Source: an uncultured Capnocytophaga sp.
Lineage (GTDB): Bacteria > Bacteroidota > Bacteroidia > Flavobacteriales > Flavobacteriaceae
Assembly (NCBI GenBank): GCA_905372595.1
Contig: CAJPPS010000082.1
Coordinates: 1-6,668 of the forward strand
Reading direction: 5' to 3'
DNA length: 6,668 nt
The notes beneath the pieces were generated by a model that was given only the letters and a program-made list of their open reading frames with translations, made no database searches and was not told the DNA's origin. Of this stretch, positions 1 through 5,760 are shown one piece after another; the first letter of the stretch is position 1; every line of letters begins with the position of its first letter. The position numbers were made by a program, and so were the translations under genes.

Positions 1-109
1 GCATATTGCTAGTTACAAACTCATAATCATCTCTACTGAATACCGCTTCAAATTCCTCAGGAGTGATTACGAAATTAAAACTTTTGTGCCAAGTGTTTGC
101 AAAATACAT
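1..109 (-). CDS. Unidentified protein, N-terminal 36 residues only (gene runs off the left edge)
   Basis: An open frame begins at ATG 109-107 and stays open to the window edge. It encodes a protein starting MYFANTWHKSFNFVITPEEF and containing VFSRDDYEFVTSNM. An in-frame TGA at 115-113, two codons before the ATG, rules out an upstream extension, and the next Met is residue 36, so this start is nearly forced. The gap to the fic stop codon is 24 bp, the same spacing as between the rhuM stop and the acetyltransferase start, so it is probably the next gene of the same operon. There is no signal peptide, and the residues are mostly polar and aromatic, which suggests a cytoplasmic protein. I do not recognise the family. 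A partner or regulator of Fic is possible from position alone, but nothing in the residues shows it. Confidence 0.6.
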   Translation of the reverse strand, partial: MYFANTWHKSFNFVITPEEFEAVFSRDDYEFVTSNM

Positions 110-133
110 AATTCAACGATTAATGTTCAATGA

Positions 134-673
134 TTAACTCTCATAATAGTAAGATTGCTCTATACCTTTGAAAATCACATCTCGGTCATTTACTTTATCT
201 GTAAGAGCTGGTTGCAGTAAAAAGCGCAATTCCAAATCGTTAATAGGGCTACGCTCTATAGCTTGTAGATAGGCTTCTTTTTCTATAAGTTGCCAATCTA
301 TCACCTTTGCCAAACGCTTTTTTAGTATCATATCCAACCAGATACGAGTAGATCGTCCATTGCCTTCCATAAAAGGATGGGCTATATTCATCTCCACATA
401 TTTGGCTACAATTTCCTCAAAAGTATTTTCAGGCATTTGGTCTATTACAGGTAGGATTGCGTGTAGAAACATTGCATTAGCAAAACGAAATCCACCTTTG
501 CTGATATTTTGGTGGCGTATCTTCCCTGCAAAATCATACAAACCCTCAAAAAGATAGCGATGTATCTCGCATAATCCTTGAGTGGTACCGACCTCTATTT
601 GATCTATTGCTCCACTTTCAAAAAGCTTATAGGCCTTTTGCAGACTTTGAGCATCAATTTCTTGAGTATTCAT
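134..673 (-). CDS. fic: Fic-domain protein AMP-transferase, class III (C-terminal inhibitory motif)
   Basis: 179 residues. The Fic core motif HPFMEGNGRSTR is at residues 99-110. It carries catalytic His99, metal-binding Glu103, and the Gly104-Asn105-Gly106-Arg107 anion cradle. Fic enzymes of this type transfer AMP from ATP to hydroxyl side chains of target proteins in the cytoplasm. The flap segment (ISKGGFRFANA, 57-67) precedes it. The C-terminus is SYYYES (174-179), which fits the class III inhibitory helix motif (S/T)xxxE. Glu178 would be the inhibitory Glu that blocks productive ATP binding. From memory, N. meningitidis NmFic has the same architecture (His107, Ser182, Glu186, about 191 aa) and very similar sequence throughout. 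NmFic is controlled by tetramerisation and by auto-AMPylation of a Tyr in this motif, and it modifies GyrB; the same target here is inference. The protein is unusual in stopping one residue after the inhibitory Glu, whereas NmFic has several more. The ATG overlaps the upstream acetyltransferase stop by one base (TAATG, 675-671), which favours coupled translation and fixes the start. Confidence 0.93.
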   Translation of the reverse strand: MNTQEIDAQSLQKAYKLFESGAIDQIEVGTTQGLCEIHRYLFEGLYDFAGKIRHQNISKGGFRFANAMFLHAILPVIDQMPENTFEEIVAKYVEMNIAHPFMEGNGRSTRIWLDMILKKRLAKVIDWQLIEKEAYLQAIERSPINDLELRFLLQPALTDKVNDRDVIFKGIEQSYYYES

Positions 674-1203
674 TATCTATTTTCTTTGTTTAGTACATAT
701 ACCAAGGACGTATGTCGCTCCCCTATAAGAGGAAACAAGAAATCCTCAAGGGTATGATGATAGCGAAAACCGCATTTTTCAATAACCCGTCGTGAGGCTA
801 TATTTTCCTTGTATACACTCGCCCACAACCCTGTAAGATGCAACTCCTCAAAGGCATAGTGTATAACTTGTAATGCAGCTTCTGTCATATACCCATTGCC
901 CCAAAAGTTTTCTCCTAACCAATAACCTACTTCGGCTTCATTTTCACCTACAGAAAGCCTACTTTCTCCTTGAAAAAGGAGGCCTATACTCCCAATAAGG
1001 GTGTTATCAGATAGGCAAATAGCGAAAGAGTGAGGCCTGCGAAGTACGTTTTCAATAATCTCTCGGCTCTCTTCTACACTTTTGTGAGCAGGCCAACCGC
1101 ACCTTTTGCCTATAATAGGGTTATGTGCTTGTGTATATAGCGCCTGGGCATCGGAAACTTCCCAAGGACGAAGCAAAAGACGTGTAGTGAGAAGTGTTTT
1201 CAT
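673..1203 (-). CDS. GNAT-family N-acetyltransferase, RimJ/RimL-like (Acetyltransf_3)
   Basis: 176 residues, the usual length for a single-domain GNAT enzyme, which moves an acetyl group from acetyl-CoA to an amine. It opens with TTRLLLRPWEVSDAQAL (6-22), the typical first strand and helix of RimJ/RimL-like members. The motif A region is at 90-110 (EVGYWLGENFWGNGYMTEA), where W-G-N-G-Y is the acetyl-CoA pyrophosphate-binding loop. The conserved Asn-x-x-Ser and Gly-Phe of the C-terminal half are in NIASRRVIEKCGF (134-146). Relatives acetylate ribosomal protein N-termini, aminoacyl nucleotides, antibiotics or small metabolites, and the substrate cannot be read from this sequence. No signal peptide is present, so it is cytoplasmic. 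The gene starts 24 bp after rhuM and its TAA overlaps the fic ATG by one base, so it lies inside the operon between rhuM and fic. The region before its ATG is A-rich with no Shine-Dalgarno sequence. It could be an unrelated passenger or a modifier of the RhuM or Fic proteins; there is no direct evidence for either. Confidence 0.88.
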   Translation of the reverse strand: MKTLLTTRLLLRPWEVSDAQALYTQAHNPIIGKRCGWPAHKSVEESREIIENVLRRPHSFAICLSDNTLIGSIGLLFQGESRLSVGENEAEVGYWLGENFWGNGYMTEAALQVIHYAFEELHLTGLWASVYKENIASRRVIEKCGFRYHHTLEDFLFPLIGERHTSLVYVLNKENR

Positions 1204-1227
1204 TTGTTTTATTATATTTGTTAATGG

Positions 1228-2247
1228 TTATTTTCCCTTTTTATTACTTGCTATTATATGCTTGATATCCTGATCCAATTGCTTAATGCTCTGAAAATGT
1301 TCTATCTCTCGTTGATGTTCCTTATAGCGTGTATATTCTTGAGTTGCTTTCTCTATGGCTAACTCATGAGAGATAGTACCTGCATGTTCAAGAATATTCT
1401 TCTCGTTCATAGTAAGTACTAAGCGGAGTTTCTGTATCCAGTCTCGCATATACATAGGCTTCTCGGCCAGTGCCTGTGCTTCGGCATAGGCAAGGAACTG
1501 TTCTACAATGAGTTTCAGCATATTAATTTCCTCTTCATTTAAGTAATTTTTGCCGATAAGAGCATCGGCTTTGGTTACTTTTCCTTCTTTCTCCGTAGAA
1601 GTTAGTCCCATCATAGGAAGTTGTGCATTGGCACGATAGAAAAGCAATTCAGCAGCTGTCTTACCACTTACTGCCCAAAGCAACTTGTTTTGTATCTCCT
1701 TATAAAATGCTATTGTCATTTTATCCGAAGGGTTATAGTCAATACTCGTAGCATAAATGTCCTTTATTTGTTGATAAAAGAGCTTTTCTGACAGACGTAT
1801 TTCACGGATACGCCCTAAGAGTTCTTTAAAGTAGTTATAAGACGATCCTGTCTTAAACCGCTCATCATTTAGAACAAATCCCTTAATAATATATTCTTTC
1901 AGTTGCTGGGTTGCCCAAATACGGAACTGGGTACCTTGCTGAGATTTTACTCGATAGCCTACAGAGATAATAACATCAAGATTATAATAATCTATGTTTC
2001 TTTGAACGGTTCTCTCGCCTTCTACTTGAACTGTTGCAAAATTTGCAACAGTTGCAACAGTAGCCAACTCCCCCTCTTCAAATACATTTTTTATATGTCT
2101 GGATATAGTAGATTTGTCTCGTCCAAAAAGAGTAGACATTTGTTCTAAGGTTAGCCAAACGGTGTCCTGTTCAAAACGAACATCTATTTTAATACTCCCA
2201 TCTTCAGATTGATAGATGAGCATTTGGTCATTATTGACTTTCACCAT
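1228..2247 (-). CDS. rhuM: RhuM-family protein (virulence RhuM family)
   Basis: 339 residues, full length for the RhuM family. The N-terminal part carries a helix-turn-helix-like segment, WLTLEQMSTLFGRDKSTISR (31-50), followed by HIKNVFEEGEL. Then comes the family signature YYNLDVIISVGYRVKS (87-102) with GTQFRIWATQQLKEYIIKGF (105-124). The C-terminal half has the other conserved blocks: FYKEIQNKLLWAVSGKTAAE (181-200), NYLNEEEI (234-241), the YMRDWIQKL region (266-274) and ILEHAGTISHELA (285-297). The end (about 300-335) is charged and helical, probably coiled coil. The family takes its name from a Salmonella pathogenicity island gene; its biochemical role is unsettled, and DNA binding is inferred only from the helix-turn-helix-like part. 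RhuM domains also occur fused to Fic/DOC domains in some Bacteroidota proteins. The ATG overlaps the aminopeptidase stop by one base (TAATG, 2249-2245). An internal Met9 (MLIYQSEDG) is an alternative start close to where many homologues begin. Residues 62-67 are a small ATVATV duplication. Confidence 0.9.
   Translation of the reverse strand: MVKVNNDQMLIYQSEDGSIKIDVRFEQDTVWLTLEQMSTLFGRDKSTISRHIKNVFEEGELATVATVANFATVQVEGERTVQRNIDYYNLDVIISVGYRVKSQQGTQFRIWATQQLKEYIIKGFVLNDERFKTGSSYNYFKELLGRIREIRLSEKLFYQQIKDIYATSIDYNPSDKMTIAFYKEIQNKLLWAVSGKTAAELLFYRANAQLPMMGLTSTEKEGKVTKADALIGKNYLNEEEINMLKLIVEQFLAYAEAQALAEKPMYMRDWIQKLRLVLTMNEKNILEHAGTISHELAIEKATQEYTRYKEHQREIEHFQSIKQLDQDIKHIIASNKKGK
2031..2060. repeat. 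21-bp near-perfect palindrome overlapping a 9-bp direct repeat, inside rhuM
   Basis: CTGTTGCAAA (2031-2040) and TTTGCAACAG (2042-2051) are exact reverse complements around a single central A. TTGCAACAG then occurs twice in a row (2043-2051 and 2052-2060). The segment codes for the ATVATVANFATV stretch of RhuM (residues 62-73), and the 9-bp unit keeps the reading frame. It could be a simple duplication by slippage, a codon-level coincidence of the repeated Ala-Thr-Val, or a protein-binding site; the sequence alone does not decide. Confidence 0.7.
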
Positions 2248-4718
2248 TACTTTATCTTACTCTTAAGCTCTTCTAACATTTGGATTTGTTCTTTGACAGT
2301 AGCGGTATCTGTAAGTTTTTTCTTTTGAGCAATCCCTTCGTCTAACATTTTTGCTAAATCCTGCTTCACTTTTTCGTCATTTTCCTCTTGGGTATAATCC
2401 TTGAGAGCTTGCTGTACCTGCTGAACAAGGGAGGTATTATCCAAGCTCATTGCCCAGAGATAGGCTTTCTTGAAATCAGAGGCTCTTTGAGGCTCATCCT
2501 CTACAAGGAAAGAGTAATTGACTAAGTAAGGCATCATCGAAGGGAGGTATTTGTCCATTTTGTACTGGGTAATGACACTGACAAATCCTAAGAGCTGATC
2601 ACCCTCAAGGTCAGCTGGGTTCGCCTTTTCTAAGAACTGCTTAGCACGGCTGGGATTGGTTCGTGCAATCCCATCAAGAGCGGCATTTTTAATAGCTGCT
2701 GAAGGAACAGTAAGTGCTTTTTCATACAGAGCAGTGTAGCGCTTATCTTCTTGGTTGTTCAAGACCCAGATAGCGGCAGCACGAGCGAGATTCTCAGGGT
2801 CAGAAGTAGCGATTTTCTCTACCAGAGCTAAGTCCTTTTTGGTGAGCTGATAACCTTCAAGAAGTTCCAAAGCAGCCTTACGTATCTTGAAATAAGGGTC
2901 GCGTAGGGCGGCTAAGACCACCTCTTTGCCCTTGCCTGCTTCCAAATAGGAAATGGCTTCTAAGCGACTTTTCAGCTCGGGAGCGTGCTGTATCTGGAAG
3001 AGGTATTCCTTAATTGTTTTAGGGTATTGTTCTTGCATCACCACTATCCCTTCTGGGTTGATATTCACCAAGGCAGGGGCTTTGCTCACTGCAAAGGTAA
3101 AGGCATTTTCCTGACGAGCATCTACCCATACTGTGTGGCGAATAGGCTTGCTATCCAGATAGATATCAATATCCAAAGGAAACTGGAAATAGAGGTCTTC
3201 ACTCTGGAGCTGAGTAATTTTTACTCTAAGTAGTTTTTGGGCGGTATCATAGTGTTTTTCTACCTTTACAGTAGGATTTCCATTGCCAAAGTACCATTGG
3301 TTAAAGAACCAGCTAAGGTCTTTCCCACTTATCTTCTCAAAGGAAAGGCGTAGCTGATGGGCTTCTCCATTGCTGTATGCGTATGTTTTGAGATAGTCAG
3401 TAATAGCCTGAAAAAACGCCTCATCACCAAGGTAGTGACGAAGCATATGTAGGATAGCTCCTCCTTTGTTATAGGAGACCATATCGAACATATCATCAGT
3501 GGAAGTATAGTCAAAACGCACCAAGTCCTTCTTGAAATCATCAGGGCGCTGGTGGTACTGTTGGGTATTGTTGCGTAGGTGGTAGTCAGCGACATCTTTA
3601 CCATATTTGTGAGCGAGCCAAAGGTATTCGCTATAGTTAGCAAAGGATTCATTAACGGTAAGGTTTGCCCAGCTTTCAGCAGTAACAAGGTCTCCAAACC
3701 AATGGTGTGCCAGCTCGTGGGCGATGATGTACTCCCAATAGTTCTGGTCATTAAGAGCTTCCTCACTTTGGTAGGCACTTTCCGAATGGCTTACGGCAGT
3801 GGTGTTCTCCATAGCTCCGGTAACAAAATCACGTACAATAATTTGTGCATACTTTGCCCAAGGATAATCATAACCAAAACGCTCAGAGAAGAAGGTCATC
3901 ATCTCGGAAGTATTACCAAAGAGCTTCTTGGCAAGAGGTGCATAGTCCTTCTCTACATAGTACTCTACAGGTACTTTCCCTCGCCAAGGAGTATCCTTCA
4001 CTACGGCAAATTCTCCTGCCCCCATAAAGAAGAGATAAGGAGCGTGGGGCTTATCCATCACCCAATAGTCAGTGCGTAGATTTCCGTTTTTCTGAGAGCT
4101 TTTCAAAAGTCCATTGGAGAGAGTTACGAAGGAATCGGGGACGGTCATTTCAATCTCTTGAGTGGTCTTCTGATTGGGCTTATCAATGGTCGGGAACCAG
4201 CAGGAGGAACTTTCGGCTTCTCCTTGTGTCCATATTTGGCGGGGATAACCCTCTGGCTTACCTTCAGGATTGATAAAATAGAGCCCTTTAGTATCAGAAA
4301 TGGACAGATTTCCGTTATTAGGCACTTTTTCGGGTTGGGCGGTATATTTTATATATACAGTATAGTTTTCGTCTTTTTGATACTTCTTAGGAAGTTTGAT
4401 ACGTAGGAGATCGTCCTTATAGGTATAAGGGAGGTTTTGTAGCTTACCTTTTTGGTCAAGAGCTACTTGGTGGATGAGCATCGTTTTGGCATCAAGGATA
4501 AGACTATCCGTAGGATAGAAAAAAGGAGCTGCAGTGAGCCATTCTTCGCCATTTAGAGTTTGATTAGAAAAGTTAAAATCCACCTTAAGCTTGGTGTGTC
4601 TTAAAGCTGTTTTTTTCTCTGGAGTTGCACGATAGAAGTTTCTTCCTGAAGTATCTGTTTGTGCAAAAGCGTAGCCTGAAGCAAGAACGCTCATTAATAA
4701 GAGGGTTATTTTCTTCAT
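2247..4718 (-). CDS. Secreted M1-family zinc aminopeptidase with C-terminal HEAT-like repeats
   Basis: 823 residues from ATG 4718-4716 (MKKITLLLMSVLASGYAFAQ), which gives a clean signal peptide with likely cleavage AFA|Q after residue 19. An in-frame ATG at 4751 would add 11 residues in front of the signal peptide, and it lies upstream of the minus-strand promoter element, so I reject it. Domains: N-terminal M1 beta-saddle (about 35-240); catalytic domain with substrate-binding GAMEN (301-305), zinc ligands HELAH (334-338) and Glu357 in the exact HEXXH-X18-E spacing, and a likely transition-state Tyr416 in VSYNKGG; a beta segment (about 480-565); and a helical region with HEAT-like repeats (about 570-760), ending in a charged helix. 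Such enzymes remove N-terminal residues from peptides. The signal peptide places it in the periplasm or outside the cell, so it probably helps peptide scavenging. It is the first gene of the leftward operon, transcribed divergently from pldA, and its TAA overlaps the rhuM ATG. All catalytic residues are present. Confidence 0.95.
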   Translation of the reverse strand: MKKITLLLMSVLASGYAFAQTDTSGRNFYRATPEKKTALRHTKLKVDFNFSNQTLNGEEWLTAAPFFYPTDSLILDAKTMLIHQVALDQKGKLQNLPYTYKDDLLRIKLPKKYQKDENYTVYIKYTAQPEKVPNNGNLSISDTKGLYFINPEGKPEGYPRQIWTQGEAESSSCWFPTIDKPNQKTTQEIEMTVPDSFVTLSNGLLKSSQKNGNLRTDYWVMDKPHAPYLFFMGAGEFAVVKDTPWRGKVPVEYYVEKDYAPLAKKLFGNTSEMMTFFSERFGYDYPWAKYAQIIVRDFVTGAMENTTAVSHSESAYQSEEALNDQNYWEYIIAHELAHHWFGDLVTAESWANLTVNESFANYSEYLWLAHKYGKDVADYHLRNNTQQYHQRPDDFKKDLVRFDYTSTDDMFDMVSYNKGGAILHMLRHYLGDEAFFQAITDYLKTYAYSNGEAHQLRLSFEKISGKDLSWFFNQWYFGNGNPTVKVEKHYDTAQKLLRVKITQLQSEDLYFQFPLDIDIYLDSKPIRHTVWVDARQENAFTFAVSKAPALVNINPEGIVVMQEQYPKTIKEYLFQIQHAPELKSRLEAISYLEAGKGKEVVLAALRDPYFKIRKAALELLEGYQLTKKDLALVEKIATSDPENLARAAAIWVLNNQEDKRYTALYEKALTVPSAAIKNAALDGIARTNPSRAKQFLEKANPADLEGDQLLGFVSVITQYKMDKYLPSMMPYLVNYSFLVEDEPQRASDFKKAYLWAMSLDNTSLVQQVQQALKDYTQEENDEKVKQDLAKMLDEGIAQKKKLTDTATVKEQIQMLEELKSKIK

Positions 4719-4740
4719 CTGAAAAAGAATATTAAAAGCG

Positions 4741-4748
4741 CAAATATA
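4741..4748 (-). promoter_or_regulatory. Bacteroidota -7 promoter element for the leftward aminopeptidase operon
   Basis: Read on the minus strand this is TATATTTG, a perfect match to the Bacteroidota -7 consensus TAnnTTTG. The predicted transcription start, about 6-7 bases downstream near 4735, gives a leader of roughly 17 bases before the ATG at 4718. I see no clear TTTG/TTG -33 element at the expected distance. No other such element was found in the short gaps of the operon on this strand, so it probably serves all five leftward genes. Confidence 0.65.
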
Positions 4749-4761
4749 CATTTTTTTATTG

Positions 4762-4769
4762 TAACTTTG
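4762..4769 (+). promoter_or_regulatory. Bacteroidota -7 promoter element for pldA
   Basis: TAACTTTG is a perfect match to TAnnTTTG. The expected transcription start near 4775 leaves about 16 bases of leader before the pldA ATG at 4791. No good -33 TTTG is seen upstream; the expected -33 position (around 4738-4742) coincides with the -7 element of the opposing promoter. The element also overlaps a TTG codon at 4767, which shows that the TTG cannot be the pldA start if this promoter is used. Confidence 0.65.
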
Positions 4770-4790
4770 TGTCCATTTAACAAACCGTTT

Positions 4791-5717
4791 ATGAAATATT
4801 TCTCTTACCTTACGTTCCTATGTTTCCCCTTTATAAGTATGGGGCAGACAGATACGCTTTCAGTAGTAGGAGAACCCCTACCTGAAGTAAAAAGGAGTGA
4901 GCCGGCCGACTTAGACAAAACTATCTCCAAAATATGGGAATTGGACAAAGAGGATCAGCGAGGTACTTTCCGATTCTTGGAATACCTGCCTATGTATGCC
5001 CTACCTTTTCGCTTTACTGACCAACCAACCGAACAGCCTGTAAGCCTAAACCCTACCCGCCCTATACCCGAGCGTCGCGATTATCAACATATGGAGATGA
5101 AATTCCAAGTGAGCCTCAAAGCCAAGATTATGCAGGATGCTTTTGGAAAAGGTGATGTATGGGTAGCCTTTACCCAACAAGCGTATTGGCAGATGTACAA
5201 TGGAGAGCTTTCTCGTCCCTTTCGTGAGATTAATTATGAACCAGAGCTTATATTTACCTATCCTATGAACCTATCAGCAGGACACTTTAAGTTCAAGATG
5301 CTTGGACTTTCGGTGAATCACCAGTCCAATGGTAAGGAAGCTGCCCACTCTCGTAGCTGGAACCGTTTTATCCTTATGGGAGTAGCCTCTTGGAGAAATA
5401 GTATTATCACAGCTCGGCTATGGAAACGATTTTCAGAAAAACCTATAGAGGATGATAATCCTGAGATAGAGAACTATATAGGTAGAAGTGAAGTACGAGT
5501 GGCGATTCCCTTCCGTAAGAATATCTTTTCTTTCACCGTTCGCAACAATCTGAATTTCAATCATAATAGAAGTCATATAGAACTTGGGTGGATATACCCC
5601 CTTAACCGAGACCTACGCTTAATATTACAAGCTTCTCACGGTTATGGTGATTCTCTGATTGACTATAATTACAAGCAGACTATCCTAGGAGTAGGATTCA
5701 CCTTCCTTAACTTATAA
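4791..5717 (+). CDS. pldA: Outer membrane phospholipase A (OmpLA/PldA)
   Basis: 308 residues from ATG 4791, with a signal peptide MKYFSYLTFLCFPFISMGQ and probable cleavage just before or after Gln19. An in-frame TTG at 4767 lies within the promoter and is rejected. The enzyme is a 12-strand outer membrane beta-barrel that hydrolyses acyl ester bonds of phospholipids, normally as a calcium-dependent dimer clearing phospholipid from the outer leaflet. The catalytic block VNHQSNG...HSRSWNRF holds His177, Ser179 and Asn191, with the same spacing as His142-Ser144-Asn156 of E. coli OmpLA. Ser187 matches calcium-site Ser152, while Lys182 replaces Arg147, which contributes mainly through its backbone. 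Other family blocks are FTQQAYWQ (127-134), FREINYEPEL (144-153), DDNPEIENYIG (221-231) and GYGDSLIDYN (284-293). It ends TILGVGFTFLNL, a plausible last strand. The segment between the signal peptide and the barrel (about 20-100) is slightly longer than I recall for the E. coli enzyme. It is divergent from the aminopeptidase operon and followed by a hairpin terminator. Confidence 0.96.
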   Translation: MKYFSYLTFLCFPFISMGQTDTLSVVGEPLPEVKRSEPADLDKTISKIWELDKEDQRGTFRFLEYLPMYALPFRFTDQPTEQPVSLNPTRPIPERRDYQHMEMKFQVSLKAKIMQDAFGKGDVWVAFTQQAYWQMYNGELSRPFREINYEPELIFTYPMNLSAGHFKFKMLGLSVNHQSNGKEAAHSRSWNRFILMGVASWRNSIITARLWKRFSEKPIEDDNPEIENYIGRSEVRVAIPFRKNIFSFTVRNNLNFNHNRSHIELGWIYPLNRDLRLILQASHGYGDSLIDYNYKQTILGVGFTFLNL

Positions 5718-5720
5718 GAA

Positions 5721-5746
5721 AAAAAGCGGGACATTGCCCGCTTTTT
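5721..5746. terminator. Bidirectional intrinsic terminator between pldA and the lipoprotein gene
   Basis: AAAAAGCGGG (5721-5730) pairs perfectly with CCCGCTTTTT (5737-5746) across a 6-base loop (ACATTG). A GC core flanked by A and T tracts gives a U-run on either strand, so it can end pldA (stop at 5717) and the convergent lipoprotein gene (stop at 5761-5763). The T-rich stretch to 5758 adds a second U-rich tail on the plus strand. Confidence 0.9.
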
Positions 5747-5760
5747 ACTTCTTTTTTATA

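Noticed and set aside
360..557. Plus-strand 65-codon open frame opposite fic
   Set aside because: It is antisense to the conserved Fic motif region and has no recognisable features, so it is a shadow of the real gene.
1213..1220. Plus-strand TATATTTG, a perfect -7 promoter match, in the rhuM-GNAT gap, which could make RNA antisense to rhuM
   Set aside because: It points against all nearby genes, has no TTTG/TTG at the -33 distance, and such 8-mers arise easily in AT-rich spacers.
3329..4079. Long open frames on both strands inside the aminopeptidase gene
   Set aside because: They overlap the strongly supported M1 catalytic domain and their translations show no domain, signal peptide or family motif.
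4719..4751. Upstream ATG at 4751 extending the aminopeptidase by MYICAFNILFQ
   Set aside because: It would bury the signal peptide behind 11 residues and it lies upstream of the predicted transcription start; Met at 4718 gives a standard signal peptide.
4767..4790. TTG start at 4767 for pldA
   Set aside because: It sits inside the -7 promoter element, and ATG 4791 gives a direct signal peptide start.
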